Assembly (NCBI GenBank): GCA_900112995.1
Contig: FONU01000018.1
Location: 1 to 64,000, forward strand
Direction: 5' to 3'
Length of the DNA stretch: 64,000 nucleotides
Origin: [Lactobacillus] rogosae
Lineage (GTDB): Bacteria; Bacillota; Clostridia; Lachnospirales; Lachnospiraceae
Both the position numbers and the translations under genes were made by a program. A model generated the notes under the pieces. The model worked only from the letters and a program-made list of their open reading frames with translations. It made no database searches and was not told where the DNA came from. Below, piece after piece: positions 41,375 to 51,305 of this stretch. Position 1 is the stretch's first letter. Each line of letters starts with the position of its first letter.

Positions 41375-42055
41375 ATGGAATACATATTGAAAGCAGAGGG
41401 TATATGCAGAACCTATCATACTGGAACAGTTGAGGTACACGCATTGAAAAAATGCAACATTAATATTAAGAAAGGTGAATTTACCGCAATAGTAGGAAAG
41501 AGCGGTTCGGGTAAATCGACACTCTTGAGAATATTAGGAACGCTTGATAAGCCAGATGAGGGAAATGTATGTATAGATGGCATTAATATAGCTGAACTTA
41601 AGGATAAGCAGTTATCAAAGTTCAGACGTGAGAATATCGGATATATATATCAGGATTACAGCCTTATACCAGAATATACTGCGTATGAGAATATAGTCCT
41701 GCCATTAATTCTTGACAATAAAGACATTGACGGGGACGAAGTAAGGGAATTGATGAGTTCGTTGCAGATAGAATATTGTTATGAGAAATATCCGTATGAG
41801 ATGTCAGGGGGTGAGCAGCAGAGGGTGGCAATAGCAAGGGCATTGATTAATCATCCGGCTGTTGTATATGCTGATGAACCAACTGGTAATCTTGATGCAG
41901 GAAGTTCAGAAAATGTAGCTGCAATGCTTGCATTAGCGGCAAGTAAATACCGCCAGACGATTATTATGGTAACACACGATAAGCAGATGGCTGGATATGC
42001 AGACAGGGTATTGAGTATTGTAGATGGAAATGTATCATCGGAGGTGAACGTATGA
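41375..42055 (+). CDS. ABC transporter ATPase, MacB/LolD class
   Basis: A 226-residue ATPase: Walker [14 protein letters not shown]-loop YIYQDYSLIPEY, signature MSGGEQQR, Walker B VVYADEPTGNLD and MVTHDKQMAG. GEQQR and GNLD are typical of the MacB/LolD/FtsE class that powers mechanotransmission permeases. ATG 41375 follows AAGGAGGTG; the GTG at 41369 lies within that site. Its stop overlaps the permease start. Confidence 0.87.
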   Translation: MEYILKAEGICRTYHTGTVEVHALKKCNINIKKGEFTAIVGKSGSGKSTLLRILGTLDKPDEGNVCIDGINIAELKDKQLSKFRRENIGYIYQDYSLIPEYTAYENIVLPLILDNKDIDGDEVRELMSSLQIEYCYEKYPYEMSGGEQQRVAIARALINHPAVVYADEPTGNLDAGSSENVAAMLALAASKYRQTIIMVTHDKQMAGYADRVLSIVDGNVSSEVNV

Positions 42056-44901
42056 ACATAGAATTGCTGGAATACTGCCTCAAAGGACTGCGTAAAAGGT
42101 GGAAAGAAGTATTAAGAACTTCGATTGTGATATTTATAGCCTTTACATTTGTAGCTGGAACACTTATATTCCAGAGCAATATGTATAAATGGCAGATACA
42201 GTCAGCTAAGAGCCGTTTTGGAAGCTGGTATGTAATGTATGAGGGCTCAGTCAAGGCTGAAAATAATGATTTGAAAAATCATCCGTATCTTGGAACTGCC
42301 GGTCTGGCACAGGTTAATAATTATGTATATAATTCGGTGGGAAAGACTGATATAAGTATTGGCACGTTGTCAGACAGATTTATTGAGATAGGTAATATAA
42401 AGCTTAATAAAGGAAGAATGCCAGCAAAGGATAATGAGATTGCAGTTGAGTGGAGTACACTTATAAAGCTTGAACAGGGCAGTGATATTGGACAGGATAT
42501 AGTTATTGATACATATCTGAATGGAACTTCTGATAAATTAACTAAGACATATAAGCTTGTTGGAATACTTAACAGTTACACAGATGTGTGGCAGGGCGGT
42601 GATAAGCTTCCAGGTATCATTGTAACTGAGAGTGAGGGAAAAGCCATTAACAGATATGGCGGCGGTATATTTATTTATCCTATTAATGATTACATCAAAG
42701 AGGATTATAGGGATATATACAATGGAATTGAGCAGAAGGTAAGTCCTATATATATTACATATAACAGCAGTGTATATGATTATAAGCCGTGGAAGGATAA
42801 TTATGTATATAAATATATGTACATAGTTGTTATGATACTTGCCATAGCAGCAATAATATATCAGCTTATATCGTATAATAAAGCAAGAAGCAGGACACGC
42901 AGTATTGTTAAGAACATAGGTGCAGGCAATGTACAGATGGCATTTATAATTATAATTGAAAATGCTGTTATATTGATAAGTTCATTGCTGTTATGTCTGA
43001 TTTTTTCAATAGTTGTAGGGAAAGCGGTATGTATCTTTATTGAACACAAATGTGGTTTTGAGTTCTACTCAATAGATAATAGTGTGTATGTTAATACATT
43101 TCTGACATTTATAATAGCTGTAATTATGTGCTGTGTCATCAATATAATTCAATGGAGTAAAAGAAGCAGGGGACAGTCTTACAGGGTTAGAAAGTATAAG
43201 AAACCAAGGATACGCAGTAAGTCAATCAATAAGGATAATTATATATGTTACACGCATAAAAGGCTTATGCAGTCGCACGGAGCAGTCCAGAATATACTTA
43301 CAAGGGTATTTGGCATATTAATGCTAGTAATAATAGTTGTATGTGCTATGAACATATCCGTAACATATAAAAACTATAATAATATCACAAAGAGTTCAGA
43401 TATAATAGCTTTTAAAAAGGTTGATAAAAAAGGCTATTATAATATTAATTATATATATAACCCTGTTGCAATATGGACCAATGAGATGAAGGAGAAATTC
43501 AGTAAAGACAGCAGTTATTTATTAATAGCTAAGCAGAATGGCAAAGTTGATAATGTAACAAAAGAAGAATATTTTCAGAGGTCAAAAAATATACCACAGA
43601 ACAATGACAGTGGAATAATTTATACATATGGCAATGTGGTTATTGAAAAGTATGCAGATGCCTATATGTATCAGGGAATAGATGAGCACATAATAGATTA
43701 TATAAAGGGAATATCCGGAATAAAAGATGTGCAGTATTCCTGTTTTGAAACGTCAAGGATGTGGACCTGGGAAGGCTGGAATATACAGGAGGCTAAGTCA
43801 GTAAATAATAATTATCTGTATGCGGCTGAGTATGTTGAGCCATCTTATGAAATCTATAATATACTGATAGATTATGCTAAGGATTGCGATTTTAGTTATG
43901 AAGATTTCTGTAATGGCGATGCGGTAATTGTATTTGAAGAACCCAATATACATGGAGGGTATGATAGTACAATTGGCAAAGATACGAAGATAAATCTTAT
44001 GAATTATTGCAGCTTTCCAAAAGGTTCTACATCTTATGACAGTTCTTATGGTGGTGAATATTACGAAAATTTATATGAATATATGTATAATAATGGAATG
44101 ATAACGGTTAATGATAATTACAAGTCATTTAATGAGGATTATCTTACTTCTGATATAACCACAGAAGAGCTTGATAAAAGGTGCAGGGAAATAATGAATA
44201 TAGATGAAAATATTCAGGTCAGCAGGTCAGTTGCTGAAGGTATCGTTGGAAATACTATTTTAAATGAATATGAATATGATACTCTTTTTGCACCGGCGGC
44301 AGTGACAAGGGCTGCTAATGTAGTCTATGTTAATGATGAAATAAAGGAAAGATTAAAAGAGTATATACCTGAGTATGCCAAATATACGATGGTAGCTTCT
44401 AATAAGCTTGGACAACGGGCCGTAGACCGCCAGAATGAATTGCTTAGAAATCTGCTTGGTATGGAAGAATTACCAGAAACAATTACACTTGCAATGAAAT
44501 ACAACCAGATTAATGTAAAGTACAGCTTAGATTCGGTAAATCTTTCTACAGGCAATAATCTGCAATCATATCTTGGACCAGCAGGATTTTCATATTATGT
44601 GTATTCAGATGATAAAGATGATGCCAGAAGGGAAGCAATAGTCAATTACATATTATATGGAGTATCTCTGGCGGCAGCAGTATTCGTGTATATAGCAGTA
44701 TCTCTGGTTATTCTTGTAACGAGAATGAAACAGTATAAAGATATAATACGTGTTATGAGGAATACAGGTGCAGACAGGGAAGTAATAGAGAAAATCTGTA
44801 TGAAGGAATGTATCGTGTTATCGCTGTGGTGTATAATACTTGCACCAGTAACGCTTGTGGCAGAGTATCTTGTAATACATAAGATAATCAAAGGATACTA
44901 A
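42052..44901 (+). CDS. Large FtsX-type ABC permease, 949 aa
   Basis: A large permease in two FtsX-like halves. One helix at about residues 22-40 is followed by a 200-residue extracellular domain, helices at about 250-370, a linker, a helix near 420, a second extracellular domain of about 400 residues (rich in Tyr, Asn and Asp), and two final helices (about 865-890 and 920-945). This topology fits permeases that act on peptides or envelope lipids from outside rather than transporting across the membrane. With the adjacent kinase-regulator pair it is probably a defence or envelope-stress module. Confidence 0.8.
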   Translation: MNIELLEYCLKGLRKRWKEVLRTSIVIFIAFTFVAGTLIFQSNMYKWQIQSAKSRFGSWYVMYEGSVKAENNDLKNHPYLGTAGLAQVNNYVYNSVGKTDISIGTLSDRFIEIGNIKLNKGRMPAKDNEIAVEWSTLIKLEQGSDIGQDIVIDTYLNGTSDKLTKTYKLVGILNSYTDVWQGGDKLPGIIVTESEGKAINRYGGGIFIYPINDYIKEDYRDIYNGIEQKVSPIYITYNSSVYDYKPWKDNYVYKYMYIVVMILAIAAIIYQLISYNKARSRTRSIVKNIGAGNVQMAFIIIIENAVILISSLLLCLIFSIVVGKAVCIFIEHKCGFEFYSIDNSVYVNTFLTFIIAVIMCCVINIIQWSKRSRGQSYRVRKYKKPRIRSKSINKDNYICYTHKRLMQSHGAVQNILTRVFGILMLVIIVVCAMNISVTYKNYNNITKSSDIIAFKKVDKKGYYNINYIYNPVAIWTNEMKEKFSKDSSYLLIAKQNGKVDNVTKEEYFQRSKNIPQNNDSGIIYTYGNVVIEKYADAYMYQGIDEHIIDYIKGISGIKDVQYSCFETSRMWTWEGWNIQEAKSVNNNYLYAAEYVEPSYEIYNILIDYAKDCDFSYEDFCNGDAVIVFEEPNIHGGYDSTIGKDTKINLMNYCSFPKGSTSYDSSYGGEYYENLYEYMYNNGMITVNDNYKSFNEDYLTSDITTEELDKRCREIMNIDENIQVSRSVAEGIVGNTILNEYEYDTLFAPAAVTRAANVVYVNDEIKERLKEYIPEYAKYTMVASNKLGQRAVDRQNELLRNLLGMEELPETITLAMKYNQINVKYSLDSVNLSTGNNLQSYLGPAGFSYYVYSDDKDDARREAIVNYILYGVSLAAAVFVYIAVSLVILVTRMKQYKDIIRVMRNTGADREVIEKICMKECIVLSLWCIILAPVTLVAEYLVIHKIIKGY

Positions 44902-44955
44902 AATATAATTAGAATTAAAGATATAATCAAAATATAAATATTTTAAAATAAAAAA

Positions 44956-45037
44956 TGCGGATGACAGGAATCGAACCTGCACATCGTACGATACTAGAAC
45001 CTAAATCTAGCGCGTCTGCCAGTTCCGCCACATCCGC
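44956..45037 (-). tRNA. tRNA-Leu (anticodon TAG)
   Basis: On the minus strand an 82-base cloverleaf begins GCGGATGTGGCGGAAC and ends CATCCGC plus discriminator A. The anticodon stem CTAGA/TCTAG encloses loop TTTAGGT, giving anticodon TAG. A long variable arm (TATCGTACGATG) and a normal T arm (CAGGTTCGATTCCTG) mark it as a class II leucine tRNA. CCA is not encoded. It lies between convergent genes. Confidence 0.95.
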
Positions 45038-45078
45038 AAGCGAATACTACTTTAACATATAATAAAAAAATAGTCAAC

Positions 45079-46314
45079 TTATCTTAACAGGACCTCTATA
45101 ATGGAGGCTCTGTTTTTCCAGTCGTGTCTGTTATGGCACAGGCTGTAAGCGTTATCAGCAATAGCCTGAAGCTTATTGTCGTCTGCTAATAATTCTTTAA
45201 TATAGTCTGTAAGAGGCTTGGTGATATTAAGGTCATACCCGGAAAGCTCATAATCCCTTAACATATTAAGGTCATACAATATTATATTCTGTCTGTCAGT
45301 GAATAATTCATCAATATATATAGATGAGTCAGAGAGGCTGACAGCACCATTAAGACAGCTGTTAAATATACGGTCGTGAATGCCATTTTTAAACCAGGGC
45401 ATTACATTAAGTGATATTTTGGACTGGCTTATCATATCAAGGCATTTCTGGGAATTAACACCGCCGTGCATAATGATATTCTCAGGGTGGTTACATTCTA
45501 TATAATTATAGCCGGCACCATATGTATTAAGCTTTATTCCAGAGTCTGCAAGCATACGAATAACAAGCTGTCTGTAGTGAAATCTTACAGAAAGGTCAAC
45601 ATACATCATTGGCGGCATACAGTTGGCGAGCTGTTCATCAGTTATTTCTGGAAATTCTTCTTTAAGACACATTTCTGAGAGCTCATCAATAGTAAGATCT
45701 GGTGACATAATAAGGCGTTCTAAGGCACTTTCATAGAAATCAATATAATCCTGTTCCATATTATTAAGCTGCTTTCTTAGAATATGCTTAGGAGTGTAAT
45801 TGCCTGTAAATATTACATCGATTGGACGTTGGCACATTGGCAGGTAATCATAATCTTTAATAAGCTTTCTGTGTTTATTGAGCTCGGTTCCGGCAGATGG
45901 GATAAAATATACATCAACATCGGGAAAGAAGCGTTTCATATAATCAATATGCATATGGTCAATATTGACCTGACGATAATGTTCAGGCAGAGCTTTAAGA
46001 AACTGATTGTAATATAAAGGGTGGTCAACAACGATATTAATAACTGTAACACCAGAATAGTCCCAGAAGTTCCAGCCATCATTGTTATATAACCCTTCTT
46101 CGCCCTCAAGTCCCTCAAAGTTAAAGGTAATTGCATAGAGCTGTTCATTGCAGTGATTATTATAATAGTGCATAAGCTTATTAAAGCTGTTCTTTGATAA
46201 AAGCAGGTTGTACCAGAATATTTCGTATCCCTTGCTTTCTAAATATTCAGCTATTTCAACAGAGAAGAACTCAAGTGTTTCAACTCCACCTTTAAACATT
46301 ATTATCCTTTTCAT
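45079..46314 (-). CDS. CgeB-like glycosyltransferase (DUF3880 type)
   Basis: A 411-residue soluble protein. The N-terminal half (IIMFKGGVETLEFFSVEIAE, ...VVDHPLYYNQFLKALPEHYR) resembles DUF3880, and the C-terminal half (IMHGGVNSQKCLDMISQSKI, SLNVMPWFKNGIHDRIFNSC, ...GAVSLSDSS) is the glycosyl-transferase group 1-like domain of CgeB spore-maturation proteins. It probably adds sugars to a surface or cytosolic acceptor that I cannot identify. ATG 46314 follows AAGGA; the 29-codon extension upstream would overlap the next gene's end. It is 10 bases after the Mrp gene. Confidence 0.75.
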   Translation of the reverse strand: MKRIIMFKGGVETLEFFSVEIAEYLESKGYEIFWYNLLLSKNSFNKLMHYYNNHCNEQLYAITFNFEGLEGEEGLYNNDGWNFWDYSGVTVINIVVDHPLYYNQFLKALPEHYRQVNIDHMHIDYMKRFFPDVDVYFIPSAGTELNKHRKLIKDYDYLPMCQRPIDVIFTGNYTPKHILRKQLNNMEQDYIDFYESALERLIMSPDLTIDELSEMCLKEEFPEITDEQLANCMPPMMYVDLSVRFHYRQLVIRMLADSGIKLNTYGAGYNYIECNHPENIIMHGGVNSQKCLDMISQSKISLNVMPWFKNGIHDRIFNSCLNGAVSLSDSSIYIDELFTDRQNIILYDLNMLRDYELSGYDLNITKPLTDYIKELLADDNKLQAIADNAYSLCHNRHDWKNRASIIEVLLR

Positions 46315-46324
46315 AATATAATCC

Positions 46325-47143
46325 TTAAATATCTTTGAATATAGTATCAAGTGCAGAGGCATCAAGCTCCTCAGCACGTCCTGCATCGATATATTCAGCA
46401 ACGTGTGGGTCTATAGGCATTTTAGCAACATTTTTAATGCCCATATCTTCGGCAACCTTATCAATATTGCTTTTTCCGTAAATGTAGTGGATATTGCCAC
46501 AGTCAGGACATTTGAAATATGACATATTCTCTACAATTCCGATAACAGGAATATCCATCATCTTAGCCATATTAACAGCCTTTTCAACAATCATAGATAC
46601 GAGATCCTGAGGTGATGTTACAACAACAATTCCGTCAACCGGGAGTGTCTGGAATACAGTAAGTGGAACATCGCCAGTTCCCGGTGGGCAGTCGATGAAC
46701 ATACAGTCTGTATCTTCCCAGGCTACTTCTTCCCAGAACTGCTTAACAGCACTGGCGATAACAGGACCTCTCCATATAACAGGGTCGGTTTCGTTATCAA
46801 GAAGATAGTTAAGTGACATAGTCTTGATACCTGTGCGGGTTTCTGGTGGGTATATTATTGTACCTTCTTCATTGCAGGTTGCCTTGCCTGAAAGACCAAA
46901 AGATTTAGGGATAGATGGTCCTGTTATATCAGCATCAAGAATGGCAGTTTTAAGACCAGACTGGCGTGCTTTAACCGCAAGAAGTGAAGTTACAAGTGAC
47001 TTTCCGACACCGCCCTTACCACTGACAACAGCTATAACTTTCTTTACATTTTTATTATTATCATTTCTTGAGTTCTGTGGTGCTGTTCTTTCGCTGCAGT
47101 CAGAACCGCAGCTTGAACAGTTATGTGAACATGCTTCGCTCAT
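46325..47143 (-). CDS. Mrp/NBP35 family iron-sulfur carrier ATPase
   Basis: A 272-residue P-loop NTPase. SGKGGVGKSLVTSLLA (about residues 41-56) is the deviant Walker A; DADITGPSIPKSFG and FIDCPPGTGDVPLT are the Mrp hallmarks; CPDC near residue 213 is the conserved cluster-binding pair. The N-terminus adds a Cys-rich tail (CSHNCSSCGSDC), as in NBP35. Such proteins carry Fe-S clusters to apo-enzymes. The AGGAGG ribosome site is strong. It is probably co-transcribed with the downstream glycosyltransferase. Confidence 0.9.
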   Translation of the reverse strand: MSEACSHNCSSCGSDCSERTAPQNSRNDNNKNVKKVIAVVSGKGGVGKSLVTSLLAVKARQSGLKTAILDADITGPSIPKSFGLSGKATCNEEGTIIYPPETRTGIKTMSLNYLLDNETDPVIWRGPVIASAVKQFWEEVAWEDTDCMFIDCPPGTGDVPLTVFQTLPVDGIVVVTSPQDLVSMIVEKAVNMAKMMDIPVIGIVENMSYFKCPDCGNIHYIYGKSNIDKVAEDMGIKNVAKMPIDPHVAEYIDAGRAEELDASALDTIFKDI

Positions 47144-47322
47144 TAGATAATCCTCCTGTATTAATAATTGTTAATAATGTGAGTGTCAGGGGCATAAACA
47201 GCGGTTTCTTAGTGTAGAAAAGTGTATTTACCTGTGACACGTCATAATTAAAACTATTGTAGCATAATTTAAGTGTTAATCAAAGAGGAAGATGTTATGC
47301 AAATATACTAATTAATTTCATA

Positions 47323-47351
47323 TTGACAAAATTCAAGGTATATAATATATT
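47323..47351 (+). promoter_or_regulatory. Promoter of the YtrA-ABC operon
   Basis: TTGACA (47323-47328) and TATATT (47346-47351) are separated by 17 bases. The operator just downstream supports this as the real promoter. The remaining sequence from 47144 to 47521 is a leader of about 165 bases without visible genes. Confidence 0.75.
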
Positions 47352-47360
47352 AATCATAAC

Positions 47361-47387
47361 AACTGTACTAATTAATATAGTACAGTT
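47361..47387 (+). promoter_or_regulatory. Inverted-repeat operator for the GntR/YtrA regulator
   Basis: AACTGTACTA (47361-47370) and TAGTACAGTT (47378-47387) form a perfect ten-base dyad with a seven-base spacer. It lies right after the -10 box, over the transcription start. A partial copy of its core (ATACTAATTAAT) is found at about 47304-47315 upstream of the -35. Confidence 0.75.
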
Positions 47388-47521
47388 AATACATTGCAAT
47401 GGATAACTGGTATAGAATACTGGTAGTAATTATAAGATCTATAAGACTTATGATAGTTAATAACAATTATAGATAAATTATAATCAATACGAATTAAACA
47501 TTAGAAAGGATTGGTAATACG

Positions 47522-47893
47522 ATGTTCGTTATAGATGTCATGTCGCGAGTGCCTGTATATGAACAGATTATAAATCAGGTTGAGGAGCAGATAATGACTG
47601 GAATTCTTAAAGAGGGAGATAAAATGCCATCTGTAAGAAGTCTGTCAGTTAAACTGTCAACTAATCCTAATACAATTCAGAAAGCGTATTCAGAGCTGGA
47701 CAGAAGACAGATGATAGTCACAGTTCCGGGTAAAGGGTCATTTATATCGCCTGACGCACTTGAAGCTTTGGGAGTTAATGTAAGGGAGAAGCTTCCTAAG
47801 TTAAACCAGATTGTAAGGGAGCTTGCATTAGCAGGTATTTCTAAAGATGAGATTATTGAAAATGTTAATAAGGTATATGAAGAAATAGAATAA
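47522..47893 (+). CDS. GntR family regulator, YtrA subfamily
   Basis: A 123-residue protein with an N-terminal GntR winged helix (VPVYEQIINQVEEQIMTGIL, KMPSVRSLSVKLSTNPNTIQ, ...TVPGKGSFI) and only a short helical C-terminus, the form of the YtrA subfamily, which represses adjacent ABC transporter genes. The transporter genes follow directly, and a strong dyad overlaps the promoter, so autoregulation is expected. Confidence 0.9.
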   Translation: MFVIDVMSRVPVYEQIINQVEEQIMTGILKEGDKMPSVRSLSVKLSTNPNTIQKAYSELDRRQMIVTVPGKGSFISPDALEALGVNVREKLPKLNQIVRELALAGISKDEIIENVNKVYEEIE

Positions 47894-47910
47894 ATAAGGG
47901 AGGGCTTGTG

Positions 47911-48831
47911 ATGATTAAGGTTAAGGAAGTCAGCAAGAATTTTGAAGACTTTGTTGCACTTGATAATATTACTTGTAACATCAGTGACGGCTGTATATAC
48001 GGAATGGTCGGCTCTAATGGTGCAGGAAAGTCAACATTTTTAAGAGTTCTTGCAGGTATATATAAGCCGGAAAAGGGTGAGGCATATATAGATGATGCCC
48101 CAATATATGAAAATCCTAAGATTAAGGAAAATGTAGTTCTTGTGGCAGATGAATTATTCTTTCTGCCAGGTACGAATATGAATAAAATGGCAAAGCTGTA
48201 TGCATCAATATATGAAAAGTTCGATTGGGAAAGATTTAATAAGCTTACAGAGCTTTTCGAGTTAAATCCAGCAAAGCCAATAGGTAATTTTTCTAAAGGA
48301 ATGAAAAGACAGGCGGCTATTATACTGGCATTGTCTACAAGGGCAAAGTATATGTTCTTTGATGAGACATTTGACGGGCTTGACCCTGTTATGAGAAATC
48401 TTGTTAAAAAGCTTATATGCAATGATGTTATTGAATATAATGCAACTGTTATTGTGACTTCACATTCATTAAGGGAGCTTGAGGATATATGTGACCATCT
48501 TGCATTACTGCACAGAGGAGGTCTTGTACTTGACAGTGACGTGCTTGAATTAAAGACATCACAGTTTAAAATTCAGGTTGCATTCAGGAATGAATTCTCA
48601 AGAAGTACATTTGATGAATTTAACATAATAAGATACAGACAGGAAGGTTCTGTTGCCAATATGATTATTAATGGCGACAGGGATACAACTGTTGAGAAGC
48701 TTAGTAAGTTAAATCCGCTTGTTCTTGATGTGCTTCCGCTTACATTAGAAGAAGTATTTACTTATGAGATGGAAGCGTTAGGTTATGAATTTGATACAGC
48801 ATTGGAGGTGGAACTTGATGGACAATACTAA
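47911..48831 (+). CDS. ABC transporter ATPase of a YtrA-type operon
   Basis: A 306-residue ATPase: Walker A GSNGAGKSTFLR, signature FSKGMKRQ, Walker B YMFFDETFDGLDPVMR (Glu partly shifted), and VTSHSLREL. The divergent NFSKGMKRQ signature and the long C-terminus are usual for YtrB/EcsA-like export ATPases. GGGAGG precedes ATG 47911. It overlaps the permease gene by 14 bases. Confidence 0.87.
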   Translation: MIKVKEVSKNFEDFVALDNITCNISDGCIYGMVGSNGAGKSTFLRVLAGIYKPEKGEAYIDDAPIYENPKIKENVVLVADELFFLPGTNMNKMAKLYASIYEKFDWERFNKLTELFELNPAKPIGNFSKGMKRQAAIILALSTRAKYMFFDETFDGLDPVMRNLVKKLICNDVIEYNATVIVTSHSLRELEDICDHLALLHRGGLVLDSDVLELKTSQFKIQVAFRNEFSRSTFDEFNIIRYRQEGSVANMIINGDRDTTVEKLSKLNPLVLDVLPLTLEEVFTYEMEALGYEFDTALEVELDGQY

Positions 48832-50980
48832 TAATAAAAATGTATTTAGTTTAAAGCTGTTCTGGCAGACAGTAATACAGTTAAAGGTGATTGGATTTAT
48901 ATCTTTAGCAGTTGTGGCATTTGTATCAGGATTTCCAATTATCATAGAAGGACTTAATATTAAAAAAATGATAAATGCCGCTAATGCTGCGGCAGAGAGT
49001 GGCACAGAAGTTATTAATATGTCATCGCCTTATACATCATTGGTGTCACCGATATCATCACAAGGAGTGCTGCTGATTGTTGTATTGGTTATTACACCGA
49101 TACTTGCTCTTTATGCGTGGTCATTTCTTAATAAAAGAAGTACAAGTGATTTCTACCATTCACTTCCGTACAAAAGAAAGGCATTATTTATAAGTAAGTT
49201 CGCTGCAGTTACATTCTGGCAGGCAGTATCAATGTTGACAGCTTTTGTGGCAAGCTTTATAGGCTACCACATTTTTAGGAACTATTTTATAGTTGATTAC
49301 GGTGTAACAATTCATATATATGTTGCAGAATTTATATGTGCACTTCTTTGCAGTGCGGCAATTGCACTAGCTTGTTCAATAACAGGTAATATATTCAGCA
49401 ATATATGTGTGTCAGGACTTATAGTATTTCTACCAAGATTTATTATACTGCTTATCGCAAGTACAGTTACAGATTCAGTTGCTACAGCGACTATGGAATG
49501 TCCTGTGTGGATACTTGATAATTCTTATAATATGCTTACAGCACAGGTATTTGGTGCATTTGAACCTTTATATATTACATCGTCAAGTGTTCCACAGATG
49601 CTTTTGTCGATCGCCTCTAATATATACACACTGGTTCTTGCAGTTATTTATATTGTTCTTGGCTGTGTACTGTTTACTAAGAGAAAGAGTGAGACAGCAG
49701 GTAAGCCGGCACCCGGCTGGAAGTTACAGTTTGCAATAAGAACTGCAATCGGTTTTGTTATAAGTGTTCTTGGAGTTATGCTTTATATAAGGGAAAAGCG
49801 TGGTGGTTACAGAGGATATTTTCTTGAATATATAGTGGTTTCATTTGTGGTGGCTGCATTTGTTGTAATAATATATGAAGTCATATCAAGCAGGAAACTT
49901 CACAGAATAATAAAAGCAATGCCTTCAATTATTCTGGCTTACGTCCTTGCGGCAGTATTTGGAGTGATTGTTAATGCAGGAATTGGGCAGATGCTTTCGT
50001 ACGTTCCAGATACTTCAAAGGTAAAGTATGTAAAGATGTCAATTGTAAACGACAATATGTTGTCATACAGTTATTCAGAAGAAAAAGATTATTTTGAGGA
50101 TATATTAGGCAGACTCAAGATAACAGATGAAGAAGTTATAAAGCTTGTAGCAGACAGTATTGAGGATAATTTACAGAATATACAGGATATCAGTGCAGGT
50201 TATTATAATAATGGAAGAAAAAATGAAGAATATATAAAATATAATGTATATATTAAAGACGGCATATTTGGAAGATACAGAAAAGTATTCATTAAGCAGT
50301 CAGAGGTTGTTAAGCTTGCTTCCAAGTTCGAGAATATGCAGGATATAAGTAAGGAATATAAGAATCTTCCTGCATTTGAAGATGCCAAGCTTACATTTAT
50401 GGATAACATAATTACACAGGAAGCTGCCAAGGAAGTGTATGAAACTTTCATTAATGAAATTAACAGTATTCCATTTACACAGTATTATAGCAGTATTAAT
50501 GATGTTTCATCAAGATACAGAGGTGGTATGCCATATATATACATTTCGTTTACAAGAAATGGAATACCATACTCAGCACAGATATTATTAGGTGATAAGC
50601 TTCCTAAGACTTTAAATGCTTATTATAATGCAGTTAATAGGATTGCATCACAGAATATATCACAGACAAGTAATATGCTTAAAAAGTATCTTGATAACTT
50701 TGAAAGTAAACGATTGAATAAATCGGACAATGATGATGATTTTACATTGTATATATATTCAATAAAAGACGGCGATTATTATTATATGGACAGCAGTAAT
50801 ATATCAGATATGACTCTTATCAGTGAAATAAGAAAAGCACTTGACAATCCATTTGATAAGACCTTTGATACTGATAAGGTTATATTATCAGTAAGCTATT
50901 ATGATGAGGATACTTATAATAATGTTAAGTATTATATGCAGCTTAGTGATTATAGTACTTTAAAGTCGTTGGGATATTAA
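48818..50980 (+). CDS. ABC-2-like membrane subunit of the YtrA-type operon
   Basis: A 720-residue protein. Helices cluster in the first 410 residues (about residues 20-45, 80-103, 130-155, 170-230, 268-290, 310-330, 345-370, 380-400), and the C-terminal 300 residues are soluble and probably extracellular. The segment RRSTSDFYHSLPYKRKALF is characteristic of permeases in YtrA/GntR ABC operons. Function is probably export or envelope stress response; the large outer domain could bind a peptide. ATG 48818 follows GGAGGTG. Confidence 0.82.
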   Translation: MDNTNNKNVFSLKLFWQTVIQLKVIGFISLAVVAFVSGFPIIIEGLNIKKMINAANAAAESGTEVINMSSPYTSLVSPISSQGVLLIVVLVITPILALYAWSFLNKRSTSDFYHSLPYKRKALFISKFAAVTFWQAVSMLTAFVASFIGYHIFRNYFIVDYGVTIHIYVAEFICALLCSAAIALACSITGNIFSNICVSGLIVFLPRFIILLIASTVTDSVATATMECPVWILDNSYNMLTAQVFGAFEPLYITSSSVPQMLLSIASNIYTLVLAVIYIVLGCVLFTKRKSETAGKPAPGWKLQFAIRTAIGFVISVLGVMLYIREKRGGYRGYFLEYIVVSFVVAAFVVIIYEVISSRKLHRIIKAMPSIILAYVLAAVFGVIVNAGIGQMLSYVPDTSKVKYVKMSIVNDNMLSYSYSEEKDYFEDILGRLKITDEEVIKLVADSIEDNLQNIQDISAGYYNNGRKNEEYIKYNVYIKDGIFGRYRKVFIKQSEVVKLASKFENMQDISKEYKNLPAFEDAKLTFMDNIITQEAAKEVYETFINEINSIPFTQYYSSINDVSSRYRGGMPYIYISFTRNGIPYSAQILLGDKLPKTLNAYYNAVNRIASQNISQTSNMLKKYLDNFESKRLNKSDNDDDFTLYIYSIKDGDYYYMDSSNISDMTLISEIRKALDNPFDKTFDTDKVILSVSYYDEDTYNNVKYYMQLSDYSTLKSLGY

Positions 50981-51044
50981 TGTTTAACAATTATAATTAA
51001 AGAATGATACAATTATAAGAAAGCTATAATTAAATGGTAATTGG

Positions 51045-51145
51045 GCTGTTACACTAAATGGTGATTTGTATAATATGCAGGCAGAAGGCAGTATGCTTAC
51101 AGCTGCATAATGTATAGATTAAGTTTAGTGTGACAGCTTTATTTT
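51045..51145 (+). terminator. Terminator with branched stem after the YtrA operon
   Basis: GCTGTTACACTAAA (51045-51058) pairs with TTTAGTGTGACAGC (51124-51137) with one G-T pair, enclosing a smaller TGCAG...CTGCA hairpin, and is followed by TTTATTTTTATG. No gene is seen in 50981-51305. Confidence 0.75.
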
Positions 51146-51229
51146 TATGTTATTGCAGGGAATGGTTATGTAGATAATGAATAAAAAATCGGAGTGGGAT
51201 AAGACAGGAACGCGGCTGATTAGTAAAAA

Positions 51230-51286
51230 GTACTGGACATATTAGTACAAAAGTAGTATATATAAAAGTATCAAAAAGCTACTTTT
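51230..51286 (+). promoter_or_regulatory. Promoter with two dyads upstream of the nrtR-pncB operon
   Basis: TGGACA (51234-51239) and TATATA (51257-51262) are 17 bases apart. GTACT/AGTAC (51230-51248) covers the -35, and AAAAGTAG/CTACTTTT (51249-51286) spans the -10 and transcription start. Either could be the NrtR operator. Confidence 0.55.
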
Positions 51287-51305
51287 AATAAGAGGTATAG
51301 GTTTT

